Assembly (NCBI GenBank): GCA_945935945.1
Contig: CAMESA010000053.1
Span: 1-6,421 of the forward strand
DNA: 6,421 nucleotides
Direction of reading: 5' to 3'
Source of the DNA: an uncultured Mollicutes bacterium
Lineage (GTDB): Bacteria; Bacillota_I; Bacilli_A; RFN20; CAG-826
The notes under the pieces are model-generated. The model saw nothing but the letters and a program-made list of their open reading frames with translations. It had not been told where the DNA came from and did no database searches. Positions within the stretch are counted from its first letter, which is position 1. The number at the start of each line of letters is the position of its first letter. Both the position numbers and the translations under genes were made by a program. This document shows, in pieces, positions 1 to 6,419 of the stretch.

Positions 1-1355
1 TTATATGCTAAATCAAGAGGTGTCGAGCCATTTGGTAAGTCAATAACCTTTCCTTTTGGTGTGAAAACATAAACATTAGCTTCAAAAATATCTTTTGAAA
101 GAGATTCCATGTATTCAGTAGCACTTTTATCTTTTGAATCACTATTAATTGATAAAAAATCTCTAAACCAATGTAGTTTTTCTTCAATTTCTTGTTGCTC
201 TTGTTTTGGAGAATAATGTGCATTTTCTTTATATCTCCAGTGAGCAGCAACTCCAGTTTCAGCAATTTCATCCATTTCTTTAGTTCTAATTTGAACTTCA
301 AAAATATTACCATCGCCAGCAATGACTGTTGTATGTAAAGATTGATACATATTTGGTTTTGGCATTGCAATATAATCTTTAAATCTACCAGGAATTGGCT
401 TAAAGTGAGCGTGTACCAAACCTAAAATTTCATAACAATTTATCTCAGTTTCTGTGATAACTCTTAAAGCTAAAAAATCATAAATTTCATCAAAAGAATG
501 ACCTTTAATGTACATCTTTTTATAAATTGAAAATATCGATTTAATTCGAGATTCTATTGTAAATTTAATATTTGCTTCAATCAAAATATCAGCAATTTTT
601 TTCTTTAAATTATTTAAAGCTTTTTGTCTATATTTTACTTTTTCATTTAATAATTTTTGGATCTCATTAAACTCAGTTGGTTTTTCAATTCTTAATGATA
701 AATCTTCTAATTCGCTTTCAACCCTATAAATACCTAAACGATGAGCAATTGGAGCAAAAACTTCCAATGTTTCACGAGCAAGAGCGTGTAGACATTCAGG
801 TTTTAAAGCATCAATTGTTCTCATATTGTGAAGTCTATCAGCGAGTTTAATAATAATGACACGAACATCTTTTGCCATACCTAAAAAAATTTTACGATGA
901 TCTTCAGCTGCAAATTCTTCTTCAGTTCTATGAGATAGTTTCATTCTTTGAATTTTGGTTAATGCATCAACGATTTTTGCACAATCTTCACCAAATTTTT
1001 CATTAATTTCTTGAATTGTTGTATCTGTATCTTCAACAACATCATGCAAAAATGCCGCAGCAATTGTTGTTGGCCCGCCTTGAAGTTTAGCGCAAATATA
1101 AGCGACTTCTATTAAATGTTGTAAATAAGGTTCACCACTTTTTCTAAAAATTCCATCATGTTGAACTTTTACAAGATCATATGCTCTTTGAATCAAATCT
1201 CTATCATTTTCATCATGAATATATGCAAAATAAATTTCTTTTACATCTTCAAAGGTATGCATTGTATATCCACCATTTGGCTGAATTCCACTTGCATTAT
1301 TCTCTTTTTTCGTTTCATCAACAGTAAAAGCGCCTTCTCTAATAATTTCTTCCAT
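1..1355 (-). CDS. relA: Bifunctional (p)ppGpp synthetase/hydrolase (long RelA/SpoT homologue), N-terminal part, cut by window edge
   Basis: This cytoplasmic stringent-response enzyme transfers pyrophosphate from ATP to GDP or GTP and also hydrolyses (p)ppGpp. The visible 451 residues read as follows. The HD hydrolase domain is at about 50-200, with RKSGEPY before H80, the metal-binding FLHDVVEDT (H104, D105, E108, D109) and KLADRLHNMRT near 170-180. The synthetase domain is at about 240-380, with IYDFLALRVI, the RFKD motif (324-327) typical of bifunctional enzymes, the nucleotide-binding MPKPNMYQSLHTT, FEVQIRT and AAHWRYK. A TGS domain starts at VYVFTPKGKVIDLPNGSTP (428-446). The helical, zinc-finger and ACT regulatory parts lie beyond base 1; family proteins are about 730-750 residues. 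Both active sites look intact. The ATG at 1355 is chosen because AAGGGG lies 9 nt upstream. An in-frame ATG at 1262 is an alternative. The gene follows recJ by 19 bp, so it is probably cotranscribed with it. Confidence 0.96.
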   Translation of the reverse strand, partial: MEEIIREGAFTVDETKKENNASGIQPNGGYTMHTFEDVKEIYFAYIHDENDRDLIQRAYDLVKVQHDGIFRKSGEPYLQHLIEVAYICAKLQGGPTTIAAAFLHDVVEDTDTTIQEINEKFGEDCAKIVDALTKIQRMKLSHRTEEEFAAEDHRKIFLGMAKDVRVIIIKLADRLHNMRTIDALKPECLHALARETLEVFAPIAHRLGIYRVESELEDLSLRIEKPTEFNEIQKLLNEKVKYRQKALNNLKKKIADILIEANIKFTIESRIKSIFSIYKKMYIKGHSFDEIYDFLALRVITETEINCYEILGLVHAHFKPIPGRFKDYIAMPKPNMYQSLHTTVIAGDGNIFEVQIRTKEMDEIAETGVAAHWRYKENAHYSPKQEQQEIEEKLHWFRDFLSINSDSKDKSATEYMESLSKDIFEANVYVFTPKGKVIDLPNGSTPLDLAY

Positions 1356-1364
1356 AAGTTCAAT

Positions 1365-1370
1365 CCCCTT
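1365..1370 (-). promoter_or_regulatory. Ribosome binding site of rel
   Basis: AAGGGG on the minus strand sits 9 nt before the ATG at 1355, inside the 19-bp gap after the recJ stop. It is one of the two clear Shine-Dalgarno sequences in the window, and it supports the longer rel start over the internal ATG at 1262. Confidence 0.75.
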
Positions 1371-1374
1371 TTAA

Positions 1375-2916
1375 TTATTTCACAAAATCTATAACTTTCA
1401 ATTGAACTGATTTTGATCCGCGAAATTCATTAAGTGAAAACTCGCACAATAACGAGGCAATATCGTATTTTTCAATCTCTTTATCATAAGAAAAATAAGC
1501 AATTGAATATAAATTATTCTTAAAAAGCAAATGTTTGCCATCATTTGTCTTTTTAAAATTTGATATTACAAAATCTTTTAATAAGAAAAGTGGTTTTTCA
1601 TGGCCTTGTCCAAATGGTGAAAAAGACATATAAATTTCATAGTTTTTAAGGTTAATTTCCTCATATTCTAATTCAATATATTTATATTGCTTCTCATATG
1701 GGGGTATATTTTTTGCAATTTCATAAATAATGTTTTGAAATTTTTCATAATCTTTTATATCTAAAGAAAAACCACCAGCACATTCATGTCCGCCATGAGT
1801 TATTAAAACTTCGCTTGCTTTATTTAAAGATTCTGCAACGTTAAAGTTGCTATAACTCCTTGCGCTACCTTTTAATATATTAGGATGAAATCTTTCTGGG
1901 CAAAGTACGAATGTTGGTTTAAGTGATTGGGTCATTAAATTTGCAGCAATTAAGCCACTAATTCCTTCATTTTCTGGATTAATATAAAAAATTGCAGGTT
2001 TTGTGAAATCAACATCCTCAGTTTTTGCATGAGACAATTCTTTTCTTTTATCGTTAATTTGAAAAATCCAAGGCAAAATTCGAAAATGAGCATTTTCATC
2101 AATAAAATATTTCACAATTTTAAATCTAGAATCGTCATTTAAAACACGACAAATAGAATTAATCTTTGGAACGATGAGCAAAGATAGGTCGCTTTCGTTT
2201 AAATTTTCTTTTGTATTTCCTAGCAAATCAAAAATTTGTGAAAATTTATGTTTATTTATAGCTTTTAAGCCTTCTTTTACAATTAATGAATTATATTCTT
2301 GCAAAATCATGACATCGCTAATTGTTGAAATTGCACCTAAAGACAATAAATATGGATTTATATATTCAAGGTAAGCCCATGAAAAATAAAAAGAAACCAC
2401 TCCTGCACTGATATTATACTTACCAAAATTAACTAAATCTGGGTGAACAATGTATTTTGCATTAGGTAATTTTTCGCCAACATTATGATGATCAAGAATA
2501 ACACATTCAATTCCAAGAGAATTTGCGTAATCTATTTGTTCGATTAAACTGATTCCGTTATCCACTAAAATTATAATGTCATAACCTAATTTTTTAAATT
2601 TATCGATGTTGTTTATGGTCAAACCATAACCATCAATTTCTCTATTTGGAATATAAAAACCAGGACGATATTCAGATCCATACATCAAAGTTAAATAAAT
2701 TATTGAGGTTGACATAATTCCATCGCAATCATAATCTCCATAAATAAGAATTTTCTTATTTTGCTTTATGGAATCTTTGATATAGTTTGTCACTTCTTTC
2801 AAATTTGGAAAACGAGAAAATTTAGGGATATCAATAAGTGATTTCTCCTTGTTTTTCAAATATGAACTATAATCAAGTTCGTAATATGTCAATAATTTAT
2901 CTAAAAATGAAGTCAT
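1375..2916 (-). CDS. recJ: Single-stranded-DNA-specific exonuclease RecJ (short form)
   Basis: RecJ degrades single-stranded DNA 5' to 3' in recombination, mismatch repair and fork processing, using two metal ions held by DHH-family motifs. The 513 residues show the DHH domain with DYDCDG (61-66), NREIDGYGL (91-99), LVDNGIS (117-123), LDHH (141-144) and the TISD motif (198-201). A linker with the family pattern of INS-CRVLN and N-x-x-R follows. The DHHA1 domain comes next, with GISGLIAANL, GSARS (350-354) and GGHECAGGF (375-383). A C-terminal OB-like domain starts near LEYEEI (416), includes PFGQGHEKP (434-442) and ends GSKSVQLKVIDF. All expected metal ligands appear present. The protein is a little shorter than E. 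coli RecJ (577 residues) and much shorter than Bacillus RecJ (about 780), which has an extra C-terminal region, so this is close to the minimal core. The ATG at 2916 has no Shine-Dalgarno at normal spacing. The gene lies 34 bp after secDF and 19 bp before rel. Confidence 0.95.
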   Translation of the reverse strand: MTSFLDKLLTYYELDYSSYLKNKEKSLIDIPKFSRFPNLKEVTNYIKDSIKQNKKILIYGDYDCDGIMSTSIIYLTLMYGSEYRPGFYIPNREIDGYGLTINNIDKFKKLGYDIIILVDNGISLIEQIDYANSLGIECVILDHHNVGEKLPNAKYIVHPDLVNFGKYNISAGVVSFYFSWAYLEYINPYLLSLGAISTISDVMILQEYNSLIVKEGLKAINKHKFSQIFDLLGNTKENLNESDLSLLIVPKINSICRVLNDDSRFKIVKYFIDENAHFRILPWIFQINDKRKELSHAKTEDVDFTKPAIFYINPENEGISGLIAANLMTQSLKPTFVLCPERFHPNILKGSARSYSNFNVAESLNKASEVLITHGGHECAGGFSLDIKDYEKFQNIIYEIAKNIPPYEKQYKYIELEYEEINLKNYEIYMSFSPFGQGHEKPLFLLKDFVISNFKKTNDGKHLLFKNNLYSIAYFSYDKEIEKYDIASLLCEFSLNEFRGSKSVQLKVIDFVK

Positions 2917-2923
2917 AAATATT

Positions 2924-2947
2924 AAAAAGGGAATTTCTTCCCTTCTT
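2924..2947 (-). terminator. Small stem-loop between secDF and recJ (possible weak terminator or attenuator)
   Basis: On the minus-strand transcript AAGGGAA, a GAAA loop and UUCCCUU make a perfect 7-bp hairpin (2927-2944). It can be extended by a G-U and two A-U pairs to 10 bp. The loop is a GNRA-type tetraloop, and the 3' arm runs into a U-run before AAUAUUU and the recJ AUG. It begins only a few bases after the secDF stop. The form resembles a weak intrinsic terminator, but recJ starts 7 nt after the extended stem, so full termination would silence recJ and rel unless they have their own promoter. Partial termination or transcript processing is more likely (inference). Confidence 0.5.
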
Positions 2948-2950
2948 TAA

Positions 2951-5791
2951 TTAGTCATTAATTCCAATAAAGATAGCTTCTTGTGGGCCATCATCATCAG
3001 CTTTTTGTTTACCTTTTTTGTTAATAACGATATTTGGTTTTTTGCTAAATATCTTCTTAAAAGATCTAGAGAAGAACATTTCGATTGGTAATGCTGTTCC
3101 TTTAATTAATATTGAGGATAAAATCAAAGAAACAATGAAATATAAAAGTGTGTAACCTTGCAAAGATGTTGAGAAGAAGAAACTAATAACGATAAATATT
3201 GCAAATAATGCGATATTAAATACTAATTTATATGTAATATTTGCTGAATATTCGAATTTTTCTTGTCTCTTATCAAGATCGGAAAGTTCTTTTTTGTTTT
3301 CTCTAACAAGAGCTTGTTCATCAATAAAGTAAAGTGCAAATGAAATATAAGTTAATAAAGTAATTAAAAGTAAACCAAGAGTTAATTCACTTGTGAAATT
3401 ACCTCTAATAAGTGAGAAGATACCAATTGAAATTGTTAATAATGAAGCGCCAACTAATAAAGCAGTTAATGCTTTTGATGGGCCAAATCTTAAGATAAAG
3501 TAAGCAAAAAGAATTGCGACTGTAATTGCTGCTGCAATTGCAACATCTTTGTTATTGAAATCATCACTAACATTCTTAGTTTCGTTGATTGAAACAAGAT
3601 AGTTTGTATCTAATTTTGATTGAATTGATGTTTTGATGACATTTCCAAGTTTATCAGCAACTTTTGAATCACCATTTGAGTAGTAAACAGAAGTATCAAA
3701 ATCGTAATTTGATCCTAAATCAACAACAAAATAATATTCTCTGTATTTAATTGGGTTAGTTTCACCAGCCAAATATTCATTGTAATAAGAATCAACAGAA
3801 ATCGAGTCAGCTTTAAAATATTTAGTGTTTAAATCTTGATCCTTATAAATATCATTAAATGCTTCTTCAATTTTTAAAATCTTATTGTCGACGATAAATT
3901 CATCATTAGCATTAACTAAATTGTATTGGACAGTAACTGAATTGTATTTTGGTGTTTCTGTTGAATTGTAAATATTTCCATTAACAATTTGGAAAGTTGT
4001 AATTCCAACAATTGAAGCAACAAGCAAAACAAGACCAGCGATTCCGTAAACTTTAAATGTACGTTTTGAATCACCGCGTTTAAATTCATCAAAATATTTT
4101 GCTTTTTCTTCTTTTGTTAAATCAGGGATTAATTTTGGTTCGATTTGAAGTACTCTTGGATGTTTTGAAGCAAAATCAGAGTTATATAGGAACCACGAGA
4201 AACCTCTAAAGACAATTCCACTCAATAAAACATTGATAATTGCACCAATAATTGTGATTCCTCCAAATGCAATTAAGTTTGCGTTTTGGATTAAATAGCA
4301 TGTTAAACCTAAAATTACAGTAATAACTGATACATCAAGTAATAACCATGTGTTTTTCTTACCACTTTCTTGATAAGCTTTTTTGAGAGCTTTGCCAGCG
4401 TAAACTTCTTCTTTTGCTTTATGCATAAATTGAATTGTTGTGATTAATGTTATTAATGCAACACCAAATAAGCCAATAATTGTACCAATATTAAATTCAT
4501 TTCCTAAGAAATTAAATAAAGCAAGTGAACCGATTACGTTGCCTAAAGATAATGCAAAACTTAAAATTCCTGCTGCTCCATAATGTAAAATTAAGAATAA
4601 AAATACAATAATTGCAGCAATAATTGTTGAAATTAATAAAGTTGATAAATTAACTGAACCAGCACGTTTTAAATATTCTTTAAATGGAGAAACTGTGTTT
4701 GTTCCTTCGTTAACTTTTGATTCATTAATTAAAGTAATTTGATATTTGTAATCACTTGAATTTAATTTATTCATTAGAATATTTGCTTTTCTATAAGCTA
4801 ATTTTGGGTCAGTTTCTTGAACATTATAAAGAGAATAAGATGTTGTAACATCTAAACAACCTTCACCATTTGCTGCTCCAAGATTATAAAATGAAAAATA
4901 AATTGATTCATAAATCTTTTTATTTTGGTCTTCACTTGAAAGAGAAGAATCATAATCCCAATAGATTTTTGATGGCTCTGCAGCATCAAAATAAGTTAAA
5001 ACGTAATTATGAAAATTATCATTTGTGATATTTCCGTTGCTGTTATTTAATAAACCTTCAAGTGTAAAGTCATTTAACCAGTTGTTTAAAACAAAAATTG
5101 CCTTTTTTGGGTCAACTTTTGGTGTTTCTTCTTCTTCAGATGTTGATTCATCAGCTTTTCTAATTGTATTACCTAATAATTCACCTGCATTTCTATTGCT
5201 ATCGGAGTCGCTACTTGTTTGAGTAAGTGATTTAATTGCATTATTAAACTCTTCTGGAGAATTTAAATCCATAATAACATAAGGATAGTTGTCTCTATAC
5301 TCAACTCTTGCTGTTCCAGGTTTTAAAAATGTGGAATTAGAAGGTTTTGCACCGTTATAAATTTCAGATGCGCTAAAACCAAATGAATATTCTCCATCGT
5401 AAGTTTTTGCCATTAATGAATTTGAATAAGTTAAAAAATCAATAACATCTGTATAAATGTTTTGACTGTCTTTAAATGTTAATTCAATAATATCGTCATT
5501 AATTGTTGCAAGTTGGTATCCAGTAATTCCAGCTTGTCCTAATCTAACTTTGAATTCATTTGAAATATCTTCAGCTGGTGTATTACCGTTTTCATCATAA
5601 GTTAAACCATTGTTTGTTCCATCAGAAAACTCACTAGAGCTAACTTGCTTGTTACTCACTTTGAAAACATATTTGTTAGAAGAAGAATAATCACCGCTGC
5701 CATTCGTGCCTAAAATTGTTGGAACAACTCCAACTAAAACTGCAGTCACAACTGACACACAAAGCGATAAATATCCTGCAAATCTTTTCAT
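2951..5791 (-). CDS. secDF: Fused Sec translocon accessory protein SecDF (divergent, enlarged)
   Basis: SecDF sits in the cytoplasmic membrane and helps SecYEG-SecA export, in the known systems by proton-driven movement of its external domain. The 946-residue protein has the SecD-SecF layout of 12 predicted membrane segments: TM1 (about 4-28), a large external domain (about 29-378), TM2-6 (about 381-534), a cytoplasmic linker, TM7 (about 579-602), a second external domain (about 603-748), TM8-12 (about 750-901) and a charged cytoplasmic tail. The SecD half keeps the pattern of HKAKEE-x-x-x-GKALKKAYQES followed by LLLD after TM4. The SecF half keeps VREN after TM10. Sequence conservation is otherwise weak and key acidic residues appear missing. 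Bacillus SecDF has about 737 residues; the excess is mostly in the external domains, including a Ser/Asp/Glu-rich stretch near 192-226. The ATG at 5791 is preferred over the GTG at 5803 because that GTG lies in the Shine-Dalgarno region. The position between ruvB and recJ supports the identity. Confidence 0.9.
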   Translation of the reverse strand: MKRFAGYLSLCVSVVTAVLVGVVPTILGTNGSGDYSSSNKYVFKVSNKQVSSSEFSDGTNNGLTYDENGNTPAEDISNEFKVRLGQAGITGYQLATINDDIIELTFKDSQNIYTDVIDFLTYSNSLMAKTYDGEYSFGFSASEIYNGAKPSNSTFLKPGTARVEYRDNYPYVIMDLNSPEEFNNAIKSLTQTSSDSDSNRNAGELLGNTIRKADESTSEEEETPKVDPKKAIFVLNNWLNDFTLEGLLNNSNGNITNDNFHNYVLTYFDAAEPSKIYWDYDSSLSSEDQNKKIYESIYFSFYNLGAANGEGCLDVTTSYSLYNVQETDPKLAYRKANILMNKLNSSDYKYQITLINESKVNEGTNTVSPFKEYLKRAGSVNLSTLLISTIIAAIIVFLFLILHYGAAGILSFALSLGNVIGSLALFNFLGNEFNIGTIIGLFGVALITLITTIQFMHKAKEEVYAGKALKKAYQESGKKNTWLLLDVSVITVILGLTCYLIQNANLIAFGGITIIGAIINVLLSGIVFRGFSWFLYNSDFASKHPRVLQIEPKLIPDLTKEEKAKYFDEFKRGDSKRTFKVYGIAGLVLLVASIVGITTFQIVNGNIYNSTETPKYNSVTVQYNLVNANDEFIVDNKILKIEEAFNDIYKDQDLNTKYFKADSISVDSYYNEYLAGETNPIKYREYYFVVDLGSNYDFDTSVYYSNGDSKVADKLGNVIKTSIQSKLDTNYLVSINETKNVSDDFNNKDVAIAAAITVAILFAYFILRFGPSKALTALLVGASLLTISIGIFSLIRGNFTSELTLGLLLITLLTYISFALYFIDEQALVRENKKELSDLDKRQEKFEYSANITYKLVFNIALFAIFIVISFFFSTSLQGYTLLYFIVSLILSSILIKGTALPIEMFFSRSFKKIFSKKPNIVINKKGKQKADDDGPQEAIFIGIND

Positions 5792-5797
5792 ATAATA

Positions 5798-5801
5798 CCT
5801 C
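5798..5801 (-). promoter_or_regulatory. Ribosome binding site that sets the secDF start
   Basis: GAGG on the minus strand lies 6 nt upstream of the ATG at 5791. The in-frame GTG at 5803 overlaps this site and has no Shine-Dalgarno of its own, so the four extra residues MRYY are probably not translated. Confidence 0.75.
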
Positions 5802-5804
5802 ACG

Positions 5805-5826
5805 ATTTATAAATAAATTTATAAAT
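5805..5826 (-). repeat. Tandem pair of 10-bp palindromes in the secDF leader
   Basis: The perfect palindrome ATTTATAAAT occurs twice (5805-5814 and 5817-5826), separated by 2 bp, so the centres are 12 bp apart. The pair lies between the predicted -10 box and the ribosome binding site. It could be an operator, a leader hairpin or just a consequence of base composition. No regulator is identifiable. Confidence 0.5.
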
Positions 5827-5836
5827 ATACTTGCAT

Positions 5837-5865
5837 ATTTTACTACAAAGACAATTAAAACACAA
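5837..5865 (-). promoter_or_regulatory. Putative sigma-A promoter of the secDF-recJ-rel unit
   Basis: On the minus strand TTGTGT (-35, 5860-5865) is followed after 17 bp by TAAAAT (-10, 5837-5842). Transcription would start near 5830, giving a leader of about 40 nt. An A-tract-rich stretch directly upstream (5866-5896) could act as an UP element. The -10 box is good (5 of 6 bases) and the -35 is weak (3 of 6). In DNA this AT-rich such matches arise by chance, so the call rests mainly on its position before the first gene of the cluster. Confidence 0.45.
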
Positions 5866-5917
5866 AAGAATAATAATTATTTTTCTTCTTTTTTTGGCCT
5901 CGAAATTTGTTGAATTT

Positions 5918-5954
5918 ATGAAAATAATATGAAAATTTTTTCATTCATTTTCAT
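5918..5954. repeat. Imperfect 37-bp palindrome made of ATGAAAAT units
   Basis: An outer pair ATGAAAAT (5918-5925) and ATTTTCAT (5947-5954) encloses an inner pair ATGAAAA (5929-5935) and TTTTCAT (5938-5944). Mismatched bases AAT and TC separate the two stems, and the centre has only 2 unpaired bases. A further copy in the same orientation as the right half, ATTTTCAC, lies at 5961-5968. It is noncoding and about 50 bp upstream of the predicted secDF -35 box. It may be an operator or part of a terminator. Confidence 0.6.
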
Positions 5955-5987
5955 TGCGATATTTTCACTTATTTTTGAAAACAAAAC

Positions 5988-6036
5988 TTTATCAAAATAA
6001 TGAAAAAAAGCCTAAAAAATTACATTTTTTGATAAA
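5988..6036 (-). terminator. Inverted repeat just after ruvB, possible A/U-rich terminator
   Basis: The plus-strand arms are 5988-6002 and 6023-6036. Ten bp pair perfectly (TTTATCAAAA with TTTTGATAAA), then one bulged base, then four more pairs, around a loop of 20 bases. On the minus transcript the structure starts 2 nt after the ruvB stop and is followed by the U-rich GUUUUGUUUUC. The stem has little GC and no clean U-tract, so terminator function is only moderately likely. It separates ruvB from the secDF promoter. Confidence 0.45.
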
Positions 6037-6038
6037 AA

Positions 6039-6419
6039 TCACGATTTTATGTTATTCCAATAAAATAATTTACCTCTATCAGTTAAAATTCTTCCCCTTC
6101 TAGTTCTCCTAATAAATCCAATTGAAACTAAGTATGGCTCAGAGTTTTCTTTGATGTTGTAAACGTTTTCATTAATTAAACTTGCAATTGATTCTAAACT
6201 AGTTGGTTGATCTTGGAAATTTTCATACAAAGTTGCAATTACTTTTTTGTCAAAATCGTTGATTCCGTATTCATCAATTTTGATAAATTTAAAGAATTTT
6301 TCAACGACTTCAAGATCAACTTTTGATATCTTGAAATACAACAAATAATCTGAAAATCTGCGTAATAAATTGTTCAAAATTCTTGGATTATTTTTGGTTC
6401 TAGCGGCGAAAAATTTTGC
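6039..6419 (-). CDS. ruvB: Holliday junction branch migration helicase RuvB, C-terminal part, cut by window edge
   Basis: RuvB is the hexameric AAA+ motor that, with RuvA, drives branch migration of Holliday junctions. The 126 visible residues cover the end of the AAA+ lid and the winged-helix DNA-binding domain. NNPRILNNLLRRFSDYL matches the sensor-2 region, usually GTPRIANRLLRRVRDYA in the family, and keeps the arginine of PRI. The winged helix follows, with QPTSLESIASLINE, the conserved EPYL, then GFIRRTRRGRILTDRGKLF. The N-terminal two thirds with the Walker motifs lie upstream of the window. The frame stays open to the window edge, so the TTG at 6377 is not the start. The stop is TGA. 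If TGA were read as tryptophan the protein would gain only ten residues (WFLSKNVIFK-like tail ending at TAG), so this gene alone does not settle the code. Confidence 0.95.
   Translation of the reverse strand, partial: AKFFAARTKNNPRILNNLLRRFSDYLLYFKISKVDLEVVEKFFKFIKIDEYGINDFDKKVIATLYENFQDQPTSLESIASLINENVYNIKENSEPYLVSIGFIRRTRRGRILTDRGKLFYWNNIKS

Noticed and set aside
8..370. Open frame of 120 codons on the minus strand
   Set aside because: It is a shifted frame inside rel. The frame used by rel encodes the conserved RFKD, YQSLHTT and TGS motifs over the same bases.
1158..1394. Open frame of 78 codons on the plus strand, overlapping rel and the recJ end
   Set aside because: It lies opposite the conserved HD-domain coding sequence of rel, has no ribosome site or known family pattern, and is rich in Ile, Phe and Asn as expected for an antisense frame in AT-rich DNA.
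5025..5222. Plus-strand open frame of 65 codons rich in Ser
   Set aside because: It is antisense to the acidic, Ser-rich insert of SecDF, which explains its biased composition.
5716..5913. Plus-strand open frame of 65 codons reaching into the secDF upstream region
   Set aside because: Its first part is antisense to the secDF signal region and the rest runs through promoter and repeat sequence. There is no Shine-Dalgarno and the composition is low in complexity.
5792..6038. Possible replication origin, small RNA or tRNA in the ruvB-secDF gap
   Set aside because: No DnaA-box cluster, cloverleaf pattern or GC-rich structured core is visible. The gap is explained by a terminator-like repeat, a promoter and palindromes.
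6039..6041. Reading the ruvB TGA as tryptophan, with extension to a downstream TAG
   Set aside because: All nine Trp codons in the window are TGG and the other three genes have no internal TGA, so TGA is most simply a stop. The extension would also run into the inverted repeat.
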